Shown here one piece after another: positions 1-8,806 of a DNA stretch of 64,000 nucleotides. How positions within the stretch are numbered: position 1 is the first letter of the stretch; each line of letters starts with the position of its first letter. Location: the NCBI RefSeq assembly GCF_001571775.1, contig NZ_LRVM01000003.1, forward strand, positions 124,001 to 188,000, written 5' to 3'. This DNA comes from Anaerotignum neopropionicum. GTDB lineage: Bacteria; Bacillota; Clostridia; Lachnospirales; Anaerotignaceae. A program made the position numbers and the translations under genes. The notes under the pieces are model-generated. The model worked only from the letters and a program-made list of their open reading frames with translations. It did not search any database and was not told the origin of the DNA.

Positions 1-523
1 CAACATCCTCATCGCCGGGGTTATACAACTGGTGGTATGTTTGTTGAGGCACATAAATACTATCTCCTTCATTTAGGGTATACACATTATCCCCAATATG
101 ATATTCTAAGATCCCCTTCAAAACCAAAGTACATTCCGCTGCTTCTTCATGATATTGAATCATGGTGCTCCCCCAGCTTTTAGGCCCCAGCTTAAAGCAT
201 AGCATCTCCATTTTTGTACAAGAATTTTTACTTCTGCTATATGGTGTTACAAATTGATATTCCATATTAATATCCGCGAACTGAATTTTGGTTCGATTAT
301 CTCTAGTAATAACAGTAACCTGCTCCTGTTCCTCTTGGGAAAAAAGAGAAACCAACGGAATATCAATTGCTTCGGCAATTCGCATTAATACTGACAAAGA
401 CGGACTAATTAAATTATGCTCAATTTGCGAAATATAACCTGGGGTTACCTCTGCTTTTTCAGCTAAATCCTTTGCAGTGACACCTTTTTCTATTCTTGCG
501 GATTTAATTTTTTCTCCTATCAT
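1..523 (-). CDS. XRE-family regulator with C-terminal cupin domain (partial)
   Basis: The frame starts at an ATG (523-521) and stays open to the window edge, so about 174 residues are visible and the C-terminus is cut off. Residues 1-60 form a helix-turn-helix of the XRE/Cro type (motif AKDLAEKAEVTPGYISQIEH). From about residue 100 the chain looks like a small cupin barrel (MIQYHEEAAECTLVLKG, then VPQQTYHQLYNPG), the arrangement of ligand-sensing regulators such as PuuR. A GGGGGA ribosome site lies just upstream. It follows an AEC-type carrier gene on the same strand, which is a possible target, but no operator was identified. Its ligand cannot be told from sequence. Confidence 0.85.
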   Translation of the reverse strand, partial: MIGEKIKSARIEKGVTAKDLAEKAEVTPGYISQIEHNLISPSLSVLMRIAEAIDIPLVSLFSQEEQEQVTVITRDNRTKIQFADINMEYQFVTPYSRSKNSCTKMEMLCFKLGPKSWGSTMIQYHEEAAECTLVLKGILEYHIGDNVYTLNEGDSIYVPQQTYHQLYNPGDEDV

Positions 524-740
524 AAAAATTCCCCCAGTGTTTTCATACTTCAGTAATTGGCATAAATGACACATTCTATATTTTTTTATTATATTTAAAT
601 TATATCATAATATTTGCACAAATTCAAAGAAAAGAAGCAGAATAAAATATAGCGATTAGCACTAATTTTTATCAGCTCTTTTATCATTTATTCACAAATA
701 TTTTTTATTGGCATTATATAATTCATTTGCAAAGCAATTT

Positions 741-1658
741 CTAGTACAATTTTAACACAATTAGTAAAATTGTCATCAAAATTAAGCTTATGGGCAGCAT
801 CAAAGAATTTAAAACAGCTGCCGCCGAGCGATCATAGCCACATCGCTCTGTATAAATAGGCGCAATACTTAAGATTGGCGAAAAAACTACAATGGATAAG
901 ATTTGTCTATGTAACATTGGGCCGGGTAAGTAGTGATAAATAATATAGGAAAACACACAAGCAATTACAATTCTAAATACAAAAACATTGCCCATATCCT
1001 TTAATACGCTCTTTTTCATCCGGGGCTCAAACATAATACCAATTAATATCATTGCCAAAAAAGTATTTGCCTGACCAATCATTCCCGCAAAATCGAACAC
1101 AATATTAGGTAAATGAATTCCTAATATACATAAAGAAATCATTACCAGATAAGCAACAAACGGCATAGAGGAAAATAAAGTTTTTGCAATTTCTTTTCCG
1201 CTCACATTGCCTTTTCCTTTGGCAATCAACATTGCAACGGTAAAAGTAACCCCAAAAACCATAATTGCATTGCCTACGTCAAACATACAGACAATCGCCA
1301 CAGATTCAGCCTCAAAAAAGCTTTGCATAAACGGCAAAGTACACAGTCCTATGTTGTAGCCAGTCCCATTGATAATAAAAAATGCCCGCTCAGCCGGCTG
1401 TTTTTTTCTGGTAAGAAACAACACCAATCCAATTGTAACAAAGTTTACAAAAAAACCCAATCCAATATCCATTAAAAATGAAATATTTAAGTCTAAGGTT
1501 CTAAAATTACTTATAATTACCATTGGTAATGTAATTTTCATAACCAGTCTTGTCAAAAGATCAGTATCTTTTTGGGAAAATAACCCTCCACGCTTTAGCC
1601 CAAAGCCCATTGCAATCATAAATAAAAACCCAAAGGCTTTTGTTAAAACAACTTCCAT
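741..1658 (-). CDS. AEC-family membrane transporter (auxin efflux carrier/malate permease type)
   Basis: The 305-residue protein is hydrophobic throughout, with roughly ten membrane segments and the AEC pattern of an N-terminal half ending in a glycine-rich loop (INGTGYNIGLCTLPF) and a C-terminal half with MILIGIMFEPR. The family carries organic anions such as malate, or auxin in plants; the substrate here is unknown. An AGGAGG site precedes the ATG. The gene lies just downstream of the rplT terminator and upstream of the XRE-cupin regulator, all on the minus strand, so regulator and carrier may be functionally paired. That pairing is inference. Confidence 0.8.
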   Translation of the reverse strand: MEVVLTKAFGFLFMIAMGFGLKRGGLFSQKDTDLLTRLVMKITLPMVIISNFRTLDLNISFLMDIGLGFFVNFVTIGLVLFLTRKKQPAERAFFIINGTGYNIGLCTLPFMQSFFEAESVAIVCMFDVGNAIMVFGVTFTVAMLIAKGKGNVSGKEIAKTLFSSMPFVAYLVMISLCILGIHLPNIVFDFAGMIGQANTFLAMILIGIMFEPRMKKSVLKDMGNVFVFRIVIACVFSYIIYHYLPGPMLHRQILSIVVFSPILSIAPIYTERCGYDRSAAAVLNSLMLPISLILMTILLIVLKLY

Positions 1659-1728
1659 CTAGGCGCCTCCTATGAGTTTGTCTTTTGCAATCACCAAACT
1701 CTATTCCCTTCATATATAAATGAAAAAA

Positions 1729-1752
1729 GACCTTTTGCAAAAACAAAAGGTC
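1729..1752 (-). terminator. Terminator after rplT
   Basis: Arms GACCTTTTG (1729-1737) and CAAAAGGTC (1744-1752) form a 9-bp stem with a six-base loop. On the minus strand the hairpin is followed by six U residues (1728-1723). It closes the infC-rpmI-rplT operon. Confidence 0.85.
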
Positions 1753-1769
1753 ACATTTTCAAATATAAA

Positions 1770-2123
1770 TTACAGTTTTGCTTTTGCTGTACTCACCAAA
1801 GTTGTGAAAGCACCAGGATCAGAAACAGCCAAGTCAGCCAACATCTTTCTGTTGATGTTTACCTCAGCCATTTTCAAACCGTGGATCAGCTTGCTGTAAG
1901 AAATATTATTCAATCTTGCAGCTGCATTGATTCTTGTGATCCAAAGGCTTCTATACTCTCTCTTTGTTTGTTTTCTGCCGGCAAATGCAAATGCCATAGC
2001 TTTCATTACAGACTGTTTTGCAACTCTGTACTGTTTGCTTCTAGCACCACGGTAACCTCTAGCCAGTTTTAATACTTTTTTATGTCTTTTTCTCGCGTTT
2101 AGCGCGCCTTTCACTCTTGCCAT
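1770..2123 (-). CDS. rplT: 50S ribosomal protein L20
   Basis: This 117-residue protein has the full length of bacterial L20 and the typical basic start [19 protein letters not shown] followed by [11 protein letters not shown]20 binds 23S rRNA early in large-subunit assembly, and in Firmicutes it also represses its own operon by acting on the infC leader. It is the last gene of infC-rpmI-rplT, with an AGGAGG site upstream and a strong terminator downstream (1729-1752). The probable target leader is at 2936-3109. Confidence 0.98.
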   Translation of the reverse strand: MARVKGALNARKRHKKVLKLARGYRGARSKQYRVAKQSVMKAMAFAFAGRKQTKREYRSLWITRINAAARLNNISYSKLIHGLKMAEVNINRKMLADLAVSDPGAFTTLVSTAKAKL

Positions 2124-2154
2124 GGTAAAGTCCTCCTAAAAAATATACTCGAAA

Positions 2155-2355
2155 TTATGCGTATGGTAACAGTCTCTTTTTAATGCTGTTCAATACAGTT
2201 TTGTCAACAGTCGTAGCGTGTCTCAAGTTTCTTTTTCTTTTTCTGGACTTCTTGCCAAGAATATGCTGTGTATTGGACTTTTGTCTTTTTAGCTGGCCTG
2301 TGCCAGTAATTCTAAATCTTTTAGCTGCTGCTTTTTTTGTTTTTAACTTAGGCAT
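2155..2355 (-). CDS. rpmI: 50S ribosomal protein L35
   Basis: The protein is 66 residues from the ATG at 2355-2353 and begins [20 protein letters not shown], the standard L35 N-terminus. An in-frame upstream extension overlaps the end of infC and is not used, because the AGGAGG at 2370-2365 sits correctly for this ATG. L35 is a small basic component of the large ribosomal subunit. It is the middle gene of the three-gene operon, with about 30 bases to rplT. Confidence 0.97.
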   Translation of the reverse strand: MPKLKTKKAAAKRFRITGTGQLKRQKSNTQHILGKKSRKRKRNLRHATTVDKTVLNSIKKRLLPYA

Positions 2356-2428
2356 ATTGTTAATCCTCCTAAAATAATCATAGCAGTTAAACCTGCTTGT
2401 GTCTTGTTGCTTTCTTCCTTCCTGCGGA

Positions 2429-2935
2429 TTAGTTCTTTGGTGCAAGGAACATAACTAAGCTCCTGCCTTCCATCTTGGGTTCTTTTTCAATCACACCAAA
2501 CTCTGCTGTTTCATTGGCAAAGTTCTCCAGAATGACCATACCCGCTTTGGAATGACCAATTTCACGTCCTCTAAAACGAATGCTAACCTTTACCTTATCT
2601 CCATCCTTCAGGAACTCATTTGCTTTTTTCACTTTCACCTGAACGTCATGGGTGTCGATACCGGGAGACAAACGAAGTTCTTTCACATCTACGGTCTTTT
2701 GCTTCTTTCTGGCTTCTTTTTCTTTCTTAGCCTGATCGAATTTATATTTTCCATAGTCCATGATACGACAAACCGGAGGCGTCGCAGTAGGTGAAATCTT
2801 AACCAGATCCAGCTTTTTTTCATCTGCCAGTTTCTGGGCGTCTCTAGAGGAAACGATTCCCAACTGTTCTCCATTATCATCAATCAATCTAATTTCCTTG
2901 TCTCTGATTTGCTCGTTGATCATTAATTCTGTAAT
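2429..2935 (-). CDS. infC: Translation initiation factor IF-3, probably starting at AUU
   Basis: IF-3 binds the 30S subunit and discriminates against wrong start codons. The frame shows both domains: an N-terminal half ([20 protein letters not shown]) and a C-terminal half ([13 protein letters not shown]), 168 residues with the chosen start. The first ATG (2923) has no ribosome site at a usable distance. GGGAGGTG at 2950-2943 lies nine bases before an ATT codon at 2935-2933, which adds four residues. AUU is the classic infC start in other bacteria, where it allows IF-3 to restrain its own synthesis. The AUU call is inferred from spacing and precedent. Confidence 0.93.
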   Translation of the reverse strand: MTELMINEQIRDKEIRLIDDNGEQLGIVSSRDAQKLADEKKLDLVKISPTATPPVCRIMDYGKYKFDQAKKEKEARKKQKTVDVKELRLSPGIDTHDVQVKVKKANEFLKDGDKVKVSIRFRGREIGHSKAGMVILENFANETAEFGVIEKEPKMEGRSLVMFLAPKN

Positions 2936-3109
2936 AGCAAAGCACCTCCCAAATTATTGTACTATTATTCCGCAAGGGCGCAAAAAAAATGCACCGGAAG
3001 AAATCCGCCGCACAAAGAAAGACAGAGTAAATGCCCTGCTTTACAAATCGTGTATTAACCTTAATCAGCCCATGCCATAAGGTGAGAAGCGGAACTTCTT
3101 CTTTGTTAC
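2936..3109 (-). promoter_or_regulatory. infC leader with attenuator (L20-leader-like)
   Basis: The mRNA leader from the predicted start near 3109 to the infC ribosome site is about 170 bases. It contains a hairpin with arms 3011-3004 and 2998-2991 (GCGGCGGA and TCCGGTGC, one mismatch, five-base loop), followed on the minus strand by an eight-U run (2989-2982), which looks like an intrinsic terminator. The B. subtilis infC operon is controlled by L20-dependent attenuation in an equivalent leader. Assigning this leader to that class is inference from position and the terminator; the L20-binding structure itself was not verified. Confidence 0.7.
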
Positions 3110-3115
3110 TAAAAA

Positions 3116-3144
3116 ACTATATCACTAAATATTTACATTGTCAA
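3116..3144 (-). promoter_or_regulatory. SigA-type promoter of infC-rpmI-rplT
   Basis: A consensus -35 box TTGACA (3144-3139) and a -10 box TATAGT (3121-3116) are separated by exactly 17 bases. The predicted transcript starts near 3109 and runs into the attenuated infC leader. Confidence 0.85.
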
Positions 3145-3169
3145 CACTTTTTTGAATTAAACTTGTAAA

Positions 3170-3198
3170 TGTGTGCAGATAAATTTTATCTGCACACA
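3170..3198. repeat. Perfect 14-bp inverted repeat upstream of the infC promoter
   Basis: Arms TGTGTGCAGATAAA (3170-3183) and TTTATCTGCACACA (3185-3198) are exact complements around a single central base. The element sits between the thrS stop codon and the infC -35 box. It may be the thrS terminator, but the downstream U tract is poor (ATTTACAAG). It could instead be a protein-binding site. Confidence 0.6.
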
Positions 3199-3305
3199 TA
3201 AAGCTTAATGAAACGCTGATTTATTCCTATTAACCTATTTAAAACAACTTTTGAATTATACTTTCAAATTCAGTAAAATAAGCTTCAATCTTGCCCTTAT
3301 AGTAA

Positions 3306-5213
3306 TTAATCCATACTTCTATCTGCAATTTCTTTTTTCAATGCGACAATCACATCTGCCAAATCAACCTGTCCTTCTTCGCCGTTCTTTCTGGAACGTA
3401 AAGACACCTTGTTTGCTTCCAAATCCTTTTCGCCAACGACAATGATGTAAGGCACTCTTTCGTTTCTGGCTTCTCTAATTTTGTATCCGATTTTTTCTGC
3501 ACGATAGTCGACCTCAACGCGGATCCCCTCTTTATCCATAGCATCAGCTACCTGCTTTGCATAATCAGCAAATTTCTCAGAAATAGGCAATACCTTTGCC
3601 TGTACAGGTGCGAGCCATGTGGGGAACTGTCCTGCAAAATGCTCAATCAAGATACCTATGAAGCGTTCAATGGAGCCAAAAGCAACACGGTGAATCATAA
3701 CAGGGCGCTTTTTACTGCCATCCGCTGCTGTATATTCCAACTCGAAGCGTTCAGGCATTTGCATATCCAGCTGAATGGTGCCACACTGCCATGTTCTTCC
3801 AATGGAATCCTCCAAGTGGAAGTCAATCTTCGGTCCATAGAATGCGCCGTCGCCTTCGTTTACAACATACTGAATTTTGTTTTCATCCAAAGCATCTCTT
3901 AAACCGTTTGTTGCAATTTCCCATGCTTCGTCAGAACCCATGCTATCCTCGGGTCTTGTGGAAAGCTCGATATGATATTTAAAGCCAAACAGCTTATAAA
4001 CGCCGTCAATCAAACGGATTACACCGCTGATTTCATCTTTAATCTGCTCCTCAGTCATAAAGATATGGGCATCATCCTGATTAAAGCAGCGCACGCGCAT
4101 CAAACCATGCAAAGCACCGGATTTTTCGTGTCTGTGTACCAAACCAATTTCGCCAACACGCAATGGTAAATCTCTGTAGGAATGCATGTCCTGCTTATAA
4201 ACCAGCATACCGCCGGGGCAGTTCATAGGCTTCACGCAGAAATCCATATCGTCAATTATAGTTGTATACATATTATCTTTGTAGTGATCCCAGTGACCGC
4301 TTCTTTCCCAGAGCTGTTTATTCAAAATAATCGGCGTGGAAACCTCAACATAGCCAGCTTCTTTATGAATTTCTCTCCAGTACTCCAACAAGGTATTCTT
4401 AATTACCATGCCTTTTGGCAGGAAGAACGGGAAACCAGGGCCTTCATCCAGCATGGCAAACAGCTTTAATTCCTTGCCCAGCTTTCTATGGTCACGCTTC
4501 TTTGCCTCCTCCATCATGGTCAAATATGCTTCCAGTTCCGATGCCTTTGGATAGGAAGTTCCGTAAATACGGGAGAGCATTTTATTTTTCTCGCTGCCTC
4601 TCCAATATGCACCGGCAACGGAAGTCAGCTTGATTGCTTTAATATATTTTGTGCTCATCAAGTGAGGGCCTGCACACAGGTCAGTAAAATCTCCCTGTTT
4701 ATAAAAGGAAATGATTGCATCCTCAGGCAAGTCCCGAATCAACTCAACCTTATAGGGCTCGTCTCTTTCTTCCATATATTGAATAGCTTCCCCACGAGGC
4801 AATTCAAAGCGCTCAATGAGTAAATCTTCCTTTACAATTTTTTTCATTTCAGCTTCAATTGCTTCCAATTCCTCGGGAATAAAGGCTTTTTCACGGTCAA
4901 AGTCATAGTAGAAGCCATCTGCAATTGCAGGCCCGATTGCAAATTTTGTATCAGGGTAAAGGCGCTTCACAGCTTGTGCTAAGATATGGGAAGTTGTATG
5001 GCGGAATGCCATTTTACCTGCCTCATCGCCAAAAGTACAAATACTAACCTCTGCATCTTTTTCCACAACAAATCGCAAGTCCTTCACTTCTCCATCTACA
5101 ATACCTGCACAAGCATTTCTTGCCAAGCCTTCGCTGATGGACTTAGCAATATCCAATACAGATACTGCCTGTTCAAATTCTTTTACAACGCCATCTTTCA
5201 GTGTAATCTTCAT
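3306..5213 (-). CDS. thrS: Threonyl-tRNA synthetase
   Basis: The 635-residue enzyme charges tRNA-Thr with threonine. It begins MKITLKDGVVKEFEQAVSVL, the TGS domain, followed by the editing domain (TSHILAQAVKRLYPDTKFAIGPAI) and the class II catalytic core with the zinc-site region MNCPGGMLVYK and the motif HRHEKSGALHGLMRVR. The start at 5213 is set by GAAGGAGAGG just upstream; a longer open frame runs back through the T-box leader and is not coding. Expression is controlled by the T-box at 5214-5530. Confidence 0.98.
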   Translation of the reverse strand: MKITLKDGVVKEFEQAVSVLDIAKSISEGLARNACAGIVDGEVKDLRFVVEKDAEVSICTFGDEAGKMAFRHTTSHILAQAVKRLYPDTKFAIGPAIADGFYYDFDREKAFIPEELEAIEAEMKKIVKEDLLIERFELPRGEAIQYMEERDEPYKVELIRDLPEDAIISFYKQGDFTDLCAGPHLMSTKYIKAIKLTSVAGAYWRGSEKNKMLSRIYGTSYPKASELEAYLTMMEEAKKRDHRKLGKELKLFAMLDEGPGFPFFLPKGMVIKNTLLEYWREIHKEAGYVEVSTPIILNKQLWERSGHWDHYKDNMYTTIIDDMDFCVKPMNCPGGMLVYKQDMHSYRDLPLRVGEIGLVHRHEKSGALHGLMRVRCFNQDDAHIFMTEEQIKDEISGVIRLIDGVYKLFGFKYHIELSTRPEDSMGSDEAWEIATNGLRDALDENKIQYVVNEGDGAFYGPKIDFHLEDSIGRTWQCGTIQLDMQMPERFELEYTAADGSKKRPVMIHRVAFGSIERFIGILIEHFAGQFPTWLAPVQAKVLPISEKFADYAKQVADAMDKEGIRVEVDYRAEKIGYKIREARNERVPYIIVVGEKDLEANKVSLRSRKNGEEGQVDLADVIVALKKEIADRSMD

Positions 5214-5530
5214 AATTTTCCTCTCCTTCTCGAAATAAAACAAGATTTTTCGGAAAGCAGACTGCAATAAAAAAAGCTCCGTCCACTTTCCTTTCGGAAA
5301 GGGACGAGAGCATAATTCTCCCGCGGTTCCACCCTTTTTGTTATAAAACCACTCATTTATGACTGTAACGTAGTCGACGGGCTTTATTAGAGCCACTCCG
5401 AGGTGGTTTTCGCACTCTTTCTAAACGCAGGACATTTCCACCCATGATTATAAATAAATCCGATGTCCCTCTCTGTCCGTTTTGAAAGGACTACTGTCCT
5501 CATCAACGTATTCTATTCTTTAATGAAACA
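5214..5530 (-). promoter_or_regulatory. T-box leader of thrS with ACC (Thr) specifier
   Basis: The leader carries the T-box TGGAACCGCG at 5331-5322, complementary to uncharged tRNA acceptor ends. It is followed by a terminator hairpin at 5311-5276 and a seven-U run (5275-5269). In stem I, CTTTCAAAACG pairs with CGTTTAGAAAG around the AGAGAG-containing apical part. The loop below reads GCGAAA then ACC then A, placing a threonine codon (ACC, 5407-5405) at the specifier position. Uncharged tRNA-Thr should favour antitermination. The specifier assignment comes from manual folding. Confidence 0.93.
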
Positions 5531-5536
5531 CTTAAA

Positions 5537-5564
5537 ATTATAGCACTAAAAATAATTCTGTCAA
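5537..5564 (-). promoter_or_regulatory. SigA-type promoter of thrS
   Basis: TTGACA (5564-5559) and TATAAT (5542-5537) are both consensus boxes with a 16-base spacer, and the predicted start near 5530 is immediately 5' of the T-box leader. Confidence 0.85.
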
Positions 5565-5588
5565 CCCTTTTTTCTTAAATTCCCTCTC

Positions 5589-6509
5589 TCAAAACCACTT
5601 GTGCTTTTTGAAAAAATAAACCCCCGCAACAATAAAAAGTACAGAGATAAATATTACAAATTGATAACCATACTTCCACTCATATTCCGGCATGGTAAGA
5701 TTCATACCATACCATCCTGCAATCAATGTCAAAGGCAAGAAAATAGTGGTGACTACAGTGAACACCTTCATGGTTGAATTTAAGCTTATGTCAACTTCCG
5801 CCTCATAGGACTCTCTTACTTGAGTAACGGAATCTCGAAGATTTATTACGCTTTGATACCTCCGCTCCGTCCTCCTATTTAGCATTTTAAAGGAACGCAG
5901 GGTTTTTCCATCAAAGATACCATTTTCATTTTCCTCCAATATGTCAAGCACATTTAAGAACTGCTCATAATATCTCTTCAAGTACATCAATCTTTTTCTA
6001 AGGCTAATAATGTTGCCTACGCAGTTATGCCTTTGGGAAGTAATCAAAATCTGTTCCAAATCCATAATTTCCTTTTCAAGGGAGTCAAAAACGTCATAGT
6101 CCTCTTTGGTTTGCGCCTCAATGAACAAAAAAATGACACGGTTTAGAGAAACCCGTTCTCCCAAATTTTTTGCACTCTCCTCCAATAAATCCATTACGCG
6201 CTGTTTTTGGGAGGTAAAAAAGAATGCTCGGCCTTTTTCCAGGTAAATGACAACACTTCCGTGGCTTAACATTACATTTTGAAAATCCGGCATTTCCAAA
6301 CTAATACAATCGAAATTCTCGAAAGTATCATACTTTGCATATCCAAAACGTCTTGCCTCCTCAAGAATTGATACAGAAATTCCCCAAGTTGTTGCTCTTT
6401 TTTCCATTTCATCATAGGTTGATACAGATAAAAACTCCGTTTCCTTCAATCGGCTTTTTTCCATATATGGGCTGATTTTATATTCGCCGTTGCCAATCGT
6501 CATAAACAT
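5589..6509 (-). CDS. corA: CorA-family magnesium transporter
   Basis: The 306-residue protein ends in the CorA signature: a membrane helix followed by AGWYGMNLTMP (the GMN selectivity motif), a second helix, and the basic tail KKHKWF. The long N-terminal half is the cytosolic domain rich in helices (DSLEKEIMDLEQILITSQR). CorA proteins are pentameric Mg2+ (sometimes Co2+ or Ni2+) channels of the inner membrane. The ATG at 6509 was chosen over a TTG six codons upstream because GGGCGG lies six bases before it. It appears to be a single-gene unit. Confidence 0.93.
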   Translation of the reverse strand: MFMTIGNGEYKISPYMEKSRLKETEFLSVSTYDEMEKRATTWGISVSILEEARRFGYAKYDTFENFDCISLEMPDFQNVMLSHGSVVIYLEKGRAFFFTSQKQRVMDLLEESAKNLGERVSLNRVIFLFIEAQTKEDYDVFDSLEKEIMDLEQILITSQRHNCVGNIISLRKRLMYLKRYYEQFLNVLDILEENENGIFDGKTLRSFKMLNRRTERRYQSVINLRDSVTQVRESYEAEVDISLNSTMKVFTVVTTIFLPLTLIAGWYGMNLTMPEYEWKYGYQFVIFISVLFIVAGVYFFKKHKWF

Positions 6510-6576
6510 AGTAAACCGCCCTTTCAAAGCAGAGTTGTTTCCATAATAAATTGATTTTACTTTTTTGCTTCCTTAT

Positions 6577-6888
6577 TTATTTAAATTTCACCGCAGTTCC
6601 ATAAACCATTACCTCCGCCGCCCCCGGAGTAACGGCACTGGTTGTAAAACGAACATTAACTATCGCCTCAGCTCCAAGCTTTTCCCCCATTTCAATCATA
6701 CGTTCCGTGGCAATATTACGCGCTTCGATCATCATCTGCGTATAGCCGGAAAGTTCTCCCCCAACAATGCCTTTTAAGCTTGCCCCGATATCCTTCCCAA
6801 TATGCTTAGATTGAATTGTAGCACCCTGCACCAATCCCAACATTTCTATTTCCTTGCCCGTTATATAGTCTGTATTTACTAAAATCAT
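6577..6888 (-). CDS. YbjQ/UPF0145 family protein
   Basis: The 103-residue protein starts MILVNTDYITGKEIEMLGLVQG and contains LGAEAIVNVRFTTSAV, both typical of the YbjQ/UPF0145 (heavy-metal-binding-like) fold. Members are small, pentameric in known structures, and have no firmly established function. It has no signal peptide and is probably cytosolic. It lies between corA and the amino acid transporter operon without obvious operon linkage. Confidence 0.85.
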   Translation of the reverse strand: MILVNTDYITGKEIEMLGLVQGATIQSKHIGKDIGASLKGIVGGELSGYTQMMIEARNIATERMIEMGEKLGAEAIVNVRFTTSAVTPGAAEVMVYGTAVKFK

Positions 6889-7271
6889 ATTATCACCCTT
6901 TCCTTTTATAAATATAATATAACAACCCTTTACTTTTTAAAGCAACAATGCTTTTCACTGGAAAATCCAAAATATTTTCAAGATTCTCTTGGATCTTTCT
7001 ATAATATTTCCTACACAAAAAATAATCCAAGATAGAATATCCCATTGCGAAAATCGTTAAACCAATGAAACAAACGTAAAATTCCTAATTAATATGACAC
7101 AATACAAAAATGCCTTTCTTATGTTGTTTTTTCTTTACTATCAAATATAACATATTATACCATGTTTCATTTTTAATAACAGTATAAGAAAAAAGATTTT
7201 TCCAAATAAATAACCCTCCTACTGCAATTATTGGACAATAGAAGGGTTCTCCATTCTGTATATACGAAATT
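6889..7271. other. Intergenic region without a supported gene
   Basis: This AT-rich gap holds the upstream region of the YbjQ gene and, at 7212-7248, the terminator of the amino acid ABC operon. An open frame runs antisense and out of frame into the ATPase gene but has no ribosome site or recognisable content. Confidence 0.6.
7212..7248 (-). terminator. Terminator of the amino acid ABC operon
   Basis: On the minus strand AACCCTTCTATTG pairs with CAGTAGGAGGGTT (13 positions, two G-U), followed by TATTTATTTGG. It lies 24 bases after the ATPase stop codon. Confidence 0.75.
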
Positions 7272-8018
7272 TTACAAAACCTTTGCAAGAAAGGTTTGCA
7301 AACGTTCACTTTTCGGCTTTTCAAAAATCTCTCTGGGTTTCCCCTCCTCAATGAGCTTACCGTCAGCCATAAACAGTACCCTTGTGCCGACTTCCTTGGC
7401 AAAACCCATTTCATGAGTAACAACCACCATTGTCATACTTTCATTGGCCAGCTGCTTCATTACTTCCAAAACCTCGCCAACCATTTCAGGGTCCAACGCT
7501 GAGGTGGGCTCATCAAAAAGCATCACCTCCGGCTGCATGCATAAAGCACGCACAATTGCAATACGCTGCTTCTGTCCGCCGGAAAGCTGAGAAGGATAAG
7601 CATTGGCACGGTCCTCTAAACCAACTCGTTTTAAAAGATCCATTGCCAAAGCAGTCGCCTCTCCCAAGCTTTTCTTTTGCAGCTTCATAGGGGCAATAAC
7701 CATATTTTTTAAAATCGTCATATGGGGAAATAAGTTAAAATGCTGAAAAACCATCCCCATGCGCTGACGGTGTATATTTATATTTGTTTTTGCATCCGTA
7801 ATGTCAATGCCTTCAAAATATATACTTCCCCCTGTGGGAATTTCAAGTAAATTTAAACAGCGTAAAAAGGTTGATTTCCCCGAACCAGAAGGCCCAATCA
7901 CAACGACCACTTCGCCTTTTTTTATGTCTGTATCAATGCCGTCAAGCGCTTTAATGACGCCGCCATTATAATACTTTTGAACATTTTCAACTTTAATTAA
8001 GGTTTCATTAGCGTTCAC
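7272..8018 (-). CDS. Polar amino acid ABC transporter, ATP-binding protein (GlnQ type)
   Basis: The 248-residue ATPase has Walker [10 protein letters not shown], the signature LSGGQKQR and Walker [15 protein letters not shown], with the H-loop VVTHEMGFA. It matches the GlnQ/HisP/ArtP group that powers uptake of polar amino acids. The start is a GTG overlapping the last 11 bases of the permease gene, with GAGG upstream, indicating translational coupling. It is the last gene of the SBP-permease-ATPase operon. The exact substrate is not determined by the ATPase. Confidence 0.95.
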   Translation of the reverse strand: MNANETLIKVENVQKYYNGGVIKALDGIDTDIKKGEVVVVIGPSGSGKSTFLRCLNLLEIPTGGSIYFEGIDITDAKTNINIHRQRMGMVFQHFNLFPHMTILKNMVIAPMKLQKKSLGEATALAMDLLKRVGLEDRANAYPSQLSGGQKQRIAIVRALCMQPEVMLFDEPTSALDPEMVGEVLEVMKQLANESMTMVVVTHEMGFAKEVGTRVLFMADGKLIEEGKPREIFEKPKSERLQTFLAKVL

Positions 8019-8736
8019 TGTTTCTCAGCCTCCTTTCCAGCATACCTACAAGACGGGTAAAGAACATTACCATAACCAGATAAATGAGTGCTATTCCAAT
8101 TAACGGTAAAAATGGCGAAAAAGTTCTGCTTCTGATAATATCGCCTGCCTTTGTTAAATCCTGCAAAGCTACATAACCGGCAACAGAAGTTTCCTTTAAC
8201 AAAACAATAAATTCGTTTGCCAATGCAGGCAAAACATTCTTGAATGCTTGCGGCACAATGATGTAGCGCATCGTTTGAAAATAATTAAAGCCCAGACTGC
8301 GTCCCGCTTCAAACTGTCCCAAATCCACAGACATAATACCGCTTCGCACAATTTCCGCAACATATGCACCGGAATTAATACCAAAGGCCAATACCGCCAC
8401 TAATATCTTATTATTGGATGAGGCGAAAATAATATAATACATAATCATTAGCTGCACAACAACAGGTGTACCACGAATAACCGTCAAATACACCTGACTA
8501 ATTACATTAAGGGCAGACAAAACAAATTTGCCCAGTCCAGGGCGCATTTCTTTTTTGTTCTTATCATAGGTAGAACGAATAATTGCAATAAAAACACCAA
8601 TCGCAATTCCCAAAATTACGGCAAATAAAGTCACTTTCAGTGTTACGCTCAAACCATCAACAATATAACGCCATCGATTATCTTTAATAAAGTTTAATTC
8701 AAACTGGGCTTGCATTTTTTCCAGCCAGTCACCCAT
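8008..8736 (-). CDS. Polar amino acid ABC transporter, permease (HisM/GlnP type)
   Basis: This 242-residue integral membrane protein has about five helices and the family's EAA loop ([23 protein letters not shown]), which contacts the ATPase. A conserved GTPVVVQL stretch follows the early helices, as in histidine/glutamine/arginine permeases. Because only one permease is encoded, it probably forms a homodimer. It overlaps the ATPase gene by 11 bases, and a hairpin at 8765-8789 separates it from the binding-protein gene. Confidence 0.95.
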   Translation of the reverse strand: MGDWLEKMQAQFELNFIKDNRWRYIVDGLSVTLKVTLFAVILGIAIGVFIAIIRSTYDKNKKEMRPGLGKFVLSALNVISQVYLTVIRGTPVVVQLMIMYYIIFASSNNKILVAVLAFGINSGAYVAEIVRSGIMSVDLGQFEAGRSLGFNYFQTMRYIIVPQAFKNVLPALANEFIVLLKETSVAGYVALQDLTKAGDIIRSRTFSPFLPLIGIALIYLVMVMFFTRLVGMLERRLRNSER

Positions 8737-8764
8737 AGAAAACCTCCTACTCTTTTAAAACCAA

Positions 8765-8789
8765 AATAGGGGCGTAACACGCCCCTATT
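8765..8789 (-). terminator. Intra-operon hairpin between binding-protein and permease genes
   Basis: AATAGGGGCG and CGCCCCTATT form a perfect 10-bp stem with a five-base loop; only a short U stretch (TATTTTGG) follows. Such hairpins usually lower downstream expression or protect the upstream mRNA, matching the higher need for binding protein. Confidence 0.7.
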
Positions 8790-8806
8790 GCAAAGCGAAA
8801 AATAAA

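Noticed and set aside
5214-5396. 61-codon in-frame extension upstream of thrS
   Set aside because: It overlaps the T-box and terminator hairpin, has no thrS-like residues, and the downstream ATG has a strong ribosome site and the normal TGS-domain start.
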